This document shows, piece after piece, positions 59,638 to 64,000 of a stretch of 64,000 bases of DNA (positions within the stretch are counted from its first letter, which is position 1; each line of letters opens with the position of its first letter). The notes under the pieces are model-generated. The model saw only the letters and a program-made list of their open reading frames with translations. It did not search any database and was not told the origin of the DNA. The stretch spans positions 62,001-126,000 of the forward strand of contig NZ_JACMYC010000001.1 of assembly GCF_014266025.1 (NCBI RefSeq), in the 5' to 3' direction. Source of the DNA: Nocardioides deserti (GTDB taxonomy: Bacteria; Actinomycetota; Actinomycetes; Propionibacteriales; Nocardioidaceae). The position numbers and the translations under genes were made by a program.

Positions 59638-62600
59638 ATGTCGACCGGCACCAAGGACTCCTTCGTCCACCTGCACGTCCACACCGAGTACTCCATGCTC
59701 GACGGGGCCTCGCTGCTCGACGGGCTGTTCGCGCGGACCGCGGACCTCGAGATGCCGGCCATCGCGATGACCGACCACGGCAACCTGCACGGCGCCTTCG
59801 ACTTCTGGTCCAAGGCCCGCAAGCACGGCGTGAAGCCGATCATCGGCATCGAGGCGTACCTCACCCCGGGCACGCCGCGCGGGGAGCGCAAGCGGGTGCG
59901 GTGGGGCAAGGGTGACGGCCGGGAGGAGGGCGGCGACGACGTCGCCGGTGGCGGCGCCTACACCCACATGACGATGTGGGCGGAGAACACCGCCGGCATG
60001 CACAACCTCTTCCGGCTGTCCTCGCGCTCCAGCCTCGAGGGCTACTTCTACAAGCCCCGGATGGACAAGGAGATCCTCGCCGAGCACAGCGAGGGGATCA
60101 TCGTCAGCACCGGCTGCCCCAGCGGCGCGATCCAGACCCGGCTGCGGCTGGGCCAGTGGGACGAGGCGGTCCGCGAGGCCGGCGAGCTGCAGGACATGTT
60201 CGGCCGCGACAACGTGTTCCTCGAGCTGATGGACCACGACATCTCGGTGGAGAAGCGGGTCCGCGACGACCTGCTGCGGCTCGGCCGCGAGCTCGGCATC
60301 CCGCCGCTGGCCACCAACGACTCGCACTACAACAACCCTGAGGACGCCGCGGCGCACGACGCGCTCATCTGTGTCGCGTCGGGCAAGCGGCTCTCCGACA
60401 CCAACCGGCTGAAGTTCGACGGGGGCGGCTACTACATCAAGTCCGCCGCGGAGATGCGCGAGCTCTGGGCCGGCAAGCACGGCATGCGCGAGGCGTGCGA
60501 CAACACGCTCGCGATCGCCGAGCGCTGCGAGGTCGAGTTCGTCGAGTCCACCGGCGGCTACATGGCGCGCGCCGACATCCCCGCCGGCGAGACCGAGGAG
60601 AGCTGGTTCCGCAAGGAGGTCTGGCGCGGCATCGAGTCCCGCTACCCCGGCGACCGGGTGACCGAGGAGGTCCGCGAGCGCGTCGAGATGGAGCTCGGCG
60701 TCATCTCGGCCAAGGGCTACTGCGGCTACTACCTCGTGGTCGCCGACTTCATCCAGTGGGCCAAGGACAACGGCATCCGCGTCGGACCGGGTCGAGGCTC
60801 CGGTGCGGGCTCGATCGCGGCGTACGCCCTGCGCATCACCGACCTGTGCCCGCTGGAGCACGGGCTGTTCTTCGAGCGGTTCCTCAACCCCGAGCGCCCC
60901 TCGATGCCCGACTTCGACATCGACTTCGACGACCACCGCCGCGGCGAGGTCATCGCCTACGTCACCCAGAAGTACGGCGCCGACCGGGTCGCGCAGATCG
61001 CCACCTTCGGCCGGCTCAAGGCCAAGGCCGCGATCAAGGACGCCGCCCGCGTGCTCGACTACGGCTTCGCTATCTCCGACCGCATCACCAAGGCGCTGCC
61101 CGCCGACGTGATGGGCAAGGGCGTCCCGCTCAAGGAGCTGTTCAACACCGAGCACAAGCGGTACGGCGAGGGCGGGGAGTTCCGCGCGCTGCACGACTCC
61201 GACGTCGATGTCCGCACGATCTACGAGACCGCAGTCGGCCTCGAGGGGCAGATCCGCAACTGGGGCGTCCACGCCGCCGGCGTGATCATGTCCAGCGACC
61301 CCCTGATCGACATCGTGCCGATCATGTCGCGGCCGCAGGACGGCGCGATCATCACCCAGTTCGACTACCCGATGTGCGAGGCGCTCGGGCTGGTCAAGAT
61401 GGACTTCCTCGGCCTGAGCAACCTCCACATCCTGGAGAACGCGCTGGTCAACATCGAGGCCAACCGCGGCGAGAAGGTCGTCCTGGAGGAGCTGCCGTTC
61501 GACGACCGGCCGACCTACGAGCTGATGGGCCGCGGCGACACGCTCGGCGTCTTCCAGCTCGACGGTGGCGGCATGCGGGCGCTGCTGCGCTCGATGCAGC
61601 CCGACCAGTTCGCCGACATCACCGCGGTCAGCGCGCTCTACCGCCCCGGCCCGATGGGCGCGGACTCGCACAACAAGTACGCCCGGCGCAAGAACGGCCG
61701 CGAGCCGATCGACCCGATCCACCCCGCGCTGGCCGAGGCGCTCGAGCCGGTCCTGGGGGAGACCTACGGCCTGATCGTCTACCAGGAGCAGGTCATGGCG
61801 ATCGCGCAGGTGCTCGCCGGCTTCACCCTGGGCGCCGCGGACAACCTGCGTCGCGCGATGGGCAAGAAGAAGAAGGAGGAGCTGGACAAGCAGTACGCCG
61901 GCTTCCAGGCCGGCATGCTCGAGCGCGGCTATCCCCAGGACGCGATCGACACGCTCTGGGCGATCCTGCTCCCGTTCTCCGACTACGCCTTCAACAAGTC
62001 CCACTCCGCGGCGTACGGCGTCATCACCTACTGGACCGCCTACCTCAAGGCGAACTACCCGGCCGAGTACATGGCGGCCCTGCTGACGTCGGCCAAGGAC
62101 GACAAGGACAAGCTGGCGATCTACCTCAACGAGTGCCGCCGGATGAAGATCCAGGTGCTCCCGCCGGACGTGAACTCCTCCGCGCACGACTTCACGCCGG
62201 TCGGCTCCGACATCCGCTTCGGTCTCACCGCGATCCGCAACGTCGGGGCGAACGTCGTCGACGGCATCGTGGCCGCCCGCGAGGAGAAGGGTCGCTACAC
62301 CGACTTCAACGACTTCCTCGACAAGGTGCCGGCGCAGGTCTGCAACAAGCGGGTCATCGAGTCGCTGATCAAGGCCGGTGCGTTCGACGACCTCAAGCAC
62401 CGGCGCCGTGCCCTGGTGGCGATCCACGAGACGGCCGTGGACCAGTACGTCGACATCAAGCGCAACGAGGCGATCGGCCAGGACTCGCTGTTCGGCGGCC
62501 TCGACGACACCTCCGGCTTCGGCGTCTCGGTCGCGATCCCCGACATCGACGACTGGGACAAGATGACCCTGCTGGGCCACGAGCGGGAGATGCTCGGGCT

Positions 62601-63192
62601 CTACGTCTCCGACCACCCGCTGCTCGGGCTGGAGCACGTGCTCTCCGACGGCACCGACTGCACCATCGGCCAGCTGATGCTCGACGAGGACCGCTCCGAC
62701 GGCTCGCCGATCACCGTCAGCGGCCTGGTCACCTCGGTGCAGCGCAAGATCACCAAGCGCGGCGACGCCTGGGCGCTGATCACGCTCGAGGACCTCGACG
62801 GCGCGATCGACGTGCTGCTGTTCCCCAGCGCCTACCAGCTGGCCAGCACCTACCTCACCGAGGACGCGATCCTCACCGTCAAGGGCCGGCTCTCGCGCAG
62901 CAAGGACCAGCCGGAGATCCACGGGCAGGAGGTCACGGTCCCCGACATCTCCGAGGGTCCGTCCGGCCCGGTGGTGATCAAGGTGCCGCAGACCCGTGTC
63001 AACACCGACGTGGTGGCTCACCTCAAGGACGTGCTCTCCACCCATCCCGGCATGACCGAGGTGCACCTGCGCGTCCTCATGCGCGACAAGACCCTGGTCA
63101 TGCGCATCGGCGACCACCACCGGGTCACGCCGAGCCCTGCGCTCTTCGCCGACCTCAAGCAGCTGCTGGGGCCCGGGTGCCTGACCAGCTGA
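59638..63192 (+). CDS. dnaE: DNA polymerase III alpha subunit
   Basis: Replicative polymerase, 1,184 residues. PHP domain first (FVHLHVHTEYSMLDG, AMTDHGNLHG, GIEAYL, THMTMW, TGCPSGA, TNDSHYNN), where the nine metal-ligand positions of proofreading actinobacterial DnaE1 seem all present. Palm: PDFDIDFDD with Asp427 and Asp429, and Asp589 in VKMDFLG. Clamp-binding QDSLF at 948-952, then an OB fold (ITVSGLVTSVQRKITKRGDAW). Length and order indicate DnaE1, not the error-prone DnaE2. ATG at 59638; a 162-bp gap with a GAGGAG site precedes it. Confidence 0.98.
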   Translation: MSTGTKDSFVHLHVHTEYSMLDGASLLDGLFARTADLEMPAIAMTDHGNLHGAFDFWSKARKHGVKPIIGIEAYLTPGTPRGERKRVRWGKGDGREEGGDDVAGGGAYTHMTMWAENTAGMHNLFRLSSRSSLEGYFYKPRMDKEILAEHSEGIIVSTGCPSGAIQTRLRLGQWDEAVREAGELQDMFGRDNVFLELMDHDISVEKRVRDDLLRLGRELGIPPLATNDSHYNNPEDAAAHDALICVASGKRLSDTNRLKFDGGGYYIKSAAEMRELWAGKHGMREACDNTLAIAERCEVEFVESTGGYMARADIPAGETEESWFRKEVWRGIESRYPGDRVTEEVRERVEMELGVISAKGYCGYYLVVADFIQWAKDNGIRVGPGRGSGAGSIAAYALRITDLCPLEHGLFFERFLNPERPSMPDFDIDFDDHRRGEVIAYVTQKYGADRVAQIATFGRLKAKAAIKDAARVLDYGFAISDRITKALPADVMGKGVPLKELFNTEHKRYGEGGEFRALHDSDVDVRTIYETAVGLEGQIRNWGVHAAGVIMSSDPLIDIVPIMSRPQDGAIITQFDYPMCEALGLVKMDFLGLSNLHILENALVNIEANRGEKVVLEELPFDDRPTYELMGRGDTLGVFQLDGGGMRALLRSMQPDQFADITAVSALYRPGPMGADSHNKYARRKNGREPIDPIHPALAEALEPVLGETYGLIVYQEQVMAIAQVLAGFTLGAADNLRRAMGKKKKEELDKQYAGFQAGMLERGYPQDAIDTLWAILLPFSDYAFNKSHSAAYGVITYWTAYLKANYPAEYMAALLTSAKDDKDKLAIYLNECRRMKIQVLPPDVNSSAHDFTPVGSDIRFGLTAIRNVGANVVDGIVAAREEKGRYTDFNDFLDKVPAQVCNKRVIESLIKAGAFDDLKHRRRALVAIHETAVDQYVDIKRNEAIGQDSLFGGLDDTSGFGVSVAIPDIDDWDKMTLLGHEREMLGLYVSDHPLLGLEHVLSDGTDCTIGQLMLDEDRSDGSPITVSGLVTSVQRKITKRGDAWALITLEDLDGAIDVLLFPSAYQLASTYLTEDAILTVKGRLSRSKDQPEIHGQEVTVPDISEGPSGPVVIKVPQTRVNTDVVAHLKDVLSTHPGMTEVHLRVLMRDKTLVMRIGDHHRVTPSPALFADLKQLLGPGCLTS

Positions 63193-63740
63193 CCGCGCCG
63201 GCCCGCACCGGGGTCGGGTCGTCGCCCCGGCGCTCGCCGGTGCTGGCGCTCGTCGCGCAGGCGCTCGCCGTGGTGGCGACCCTGGTGGTCGCCGGGCTGG
63301 TCGCGGCCGTGGTGTGGTTCCAGCTGTGGTCGCCGTCGACCGGCGTGGTCCAGGACGGCCGCTGGTTCCCGGACGAGGACGGTCTGCGCGCCGCGTTCTC
63401 CGGCACCGGCCTGTTCGTGCTCGTCGCGGTGCTGACCGGCTTCCTGGTCGGTGCGGTCACCGCGTTCCTCTTCGACCGCTCCGAGCTGCTCACCCTGGTC
63501 GCGACCCTCGTGGGTGCGGGGCTCGGCGGGTGGCTGATGCTCCGCCTGGGCCTCGAGTGGAGCCCGGCCGACCCCCAGGTGCTCGCGCGCACCGCCCCCG
63601 ACGGCACCGAGCTCGAGTCCGCGCTCGTCGTCGACCTGCCTCACGCCTGGCTCGCCCTCCCGGGCGGGGCGCTCGTCGGCATGGCGGTCGTCTTCCTCGT
63701 CACCACCAAGCGCGCCGTCGCCGGGACCGACCCGCACTGA
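63177..63740 (+). CDS. Membrane protein of unknown function downstream of dnaE
   Basis: 187 residues. After a polar leader there are four hydrophobic segments (about 19-45, 70-92, 97-115 and 158-176), with two short loops on the outside that contain WSPSTGVVQDGRWFPDEDG and LARTAPDGTELES. It resembles the DUF2567-type membrane proteins by layout only. The GTG at 63177 overlaps the dnaE end by 16 bp, which implies coupling with dnaE. No functional motif seen. Confidence 0.75.
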   Translation: MPDQLTAPARTGVGSSPRRSPVLALVAQALAVVATLVVAGLVAAVVWFQLWSPSTGVVQDGRWFPDEDGLRAAFSGTGLFVLVAVLTGFLVGAVTAFLFDRSELLTLVATLVGAGLGGWLMLRLGLEWSPADPQVLARTAPDGTELESALVVDLPHAWLALPGGALVGMAVVFLVTTKRAVAGTDPH

Positions 63741-63742
63741 CG

Positions 63743-63784
63743 GTGCGGTACGCCGCGGTCAGCCGTGGCCGTGCCGTACCGCAC
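63743..63784. terminator. Hairpin between convergent genes at the window end
   Basis: GTGCGGTACG (63743-63752) pairs exactly with CGTACCGCAC (63775-63784); inside, CCGCGG (63753-63758) pairs with CCGTGG (63763-63768) allowing one G-U. It starts 3 bp after the membrane protein stop and lies before a leftward partial gene. Confidence 0.65.
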
Positions 63785-63839
63785 GGTGCGCGCGGTCGCC
63801 CAGCCTGAGTCCTCCGTGACCGGCTCGCCGAGGCGGCGC

Positions 63840-64000
63840 TCAGCGGAGTCGCGGTGCGGCGACGTCCGGCGCCGGCCCGGGGACGCAGCTCACGCGCAGC
63901 CGAGGCGATCCGACGGGCGAGTCGAGGCAGGGACCGAGGGTCCGCGGCGGTCCGACGCGGAGGTCAGGCACCAGTTCGGGCACCAGCTCGGGCACCAGCT
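63840..64000 (-). CDS. Probable 3' end of a leftward gene (partial)
   Basis: Read on the minus strand, an open frame enters from the window edge and stops with TGA at 63842-63840 after about 53 codons. It begins with a repeat LVPELVPELVPDL, coded by three 12-bp units (GGCACCAGCTCG on the plus strand), and continues RVGPPRTLGPCLDSP. Third codon positions are mostly G or C. No family can be named. It could also be non-coding repeat sequence. Confidence 0.4.
   Translation of the reverse strand, partial: LVPELVPELVPDLRVGPPRTLGPCLDSPVGSPRLRVSCVPGPAPDVAAPRLR

Noticed and set aside
58738..63120. A 1,460-codon open frame antisense to dnaE
   Set aside because: It mirrors dnaE, whose motifs are complete on the plus strand; its translation is repetitive Val/Gly/Asp/Leu sequence without any domain. 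Such long antisense frames are usual at this GC content.

Overview
The window is chromosomal DNA of a very GC-rich actinobacterium. Gene families, codon use and order point to the Nocardioidaceae (Nocardioides-like). This rests on recalled gene content and synteny; no search was run. No rRNA, tRNA, CRISPR array, transposase or phage gene was recognised. The order aroG - pknL/Rv2175c - polyprenyl synthase - metF - mraZ...wag31 resembles the Mycobacterium tuberculosis Rv2178c-Rv2145c region, and a second block (lspA - rluD - dnaE1) resembles Rv1539-Rv1547.

Left part (1-27.7 kb), mixed housekeeping genes: a 5'-truncated acyltransferase; a MacS-like sensor kinase, flavin-reductase-fold protein and LuxR-type regulator in one operon; a divergent MpaB-family oxygenase and TetR pair; glycerol kinase behind a DUF1028 gene; a phosphofructokinase with the residues of the PPi-dependent type; both classes of DAHP synthase (class II at 12.8 kb, class I at 16.2 kb, the latter with a likely attenuator leader); endonuclease IV; a PASTA Ser/Thr kinase divergent from its Rv2175c-type partner; an exported RNase with an overlapping barstar gene; polyprenyl synthase, MetF and a phytoene-desaturase-like enzyme.

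Middle (27.7-37.6 kb): an SOS-type gene set (LexA box, DUF6504, SAV_6107 HEPN, methyltransferase, DNA polymerase IV), a DUF3040 gene, a non-coding 0.67-kb repeat region holding two roughly 240-bp tandem copies, then a leftward moxR-DUF58-transglutaminase operon.

Right part (37.6-63.7 kb): the complete actinobacterial division and cell wall cluster mraZ - small ORF - rsmH - ftsL - ftsI - murE - murF - mraY - murD - ftsW - murG - murC - ftsQ - ftsZ - pgeF - yggS - sepF - yggT - wag31, mostly with 4-bp start/stop overlaps. A strong terminator separates it from traR/dksA-like - lspA - rluD - GNAT/chorismate mutase fusion - dnaE1 - a membrane protein. The last bases hold the probable 3' end of a leftward gene.

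The most interesting signals lie in the DNA between genes: five GTGG repeats at exact 10-bp phase over the mraZ promoter plus a second GTGGG array on the opposite strand towards moxR; a short leader ORF (Thr-Tyr-Val-Phe) with a terminator before the class I DAHP synthase; two overlapping, mutually exclusive palindromes at 3.1 kb; other long hairpins between convergent genes or inside operons; and phased short repeats before ftsZ and wag31.
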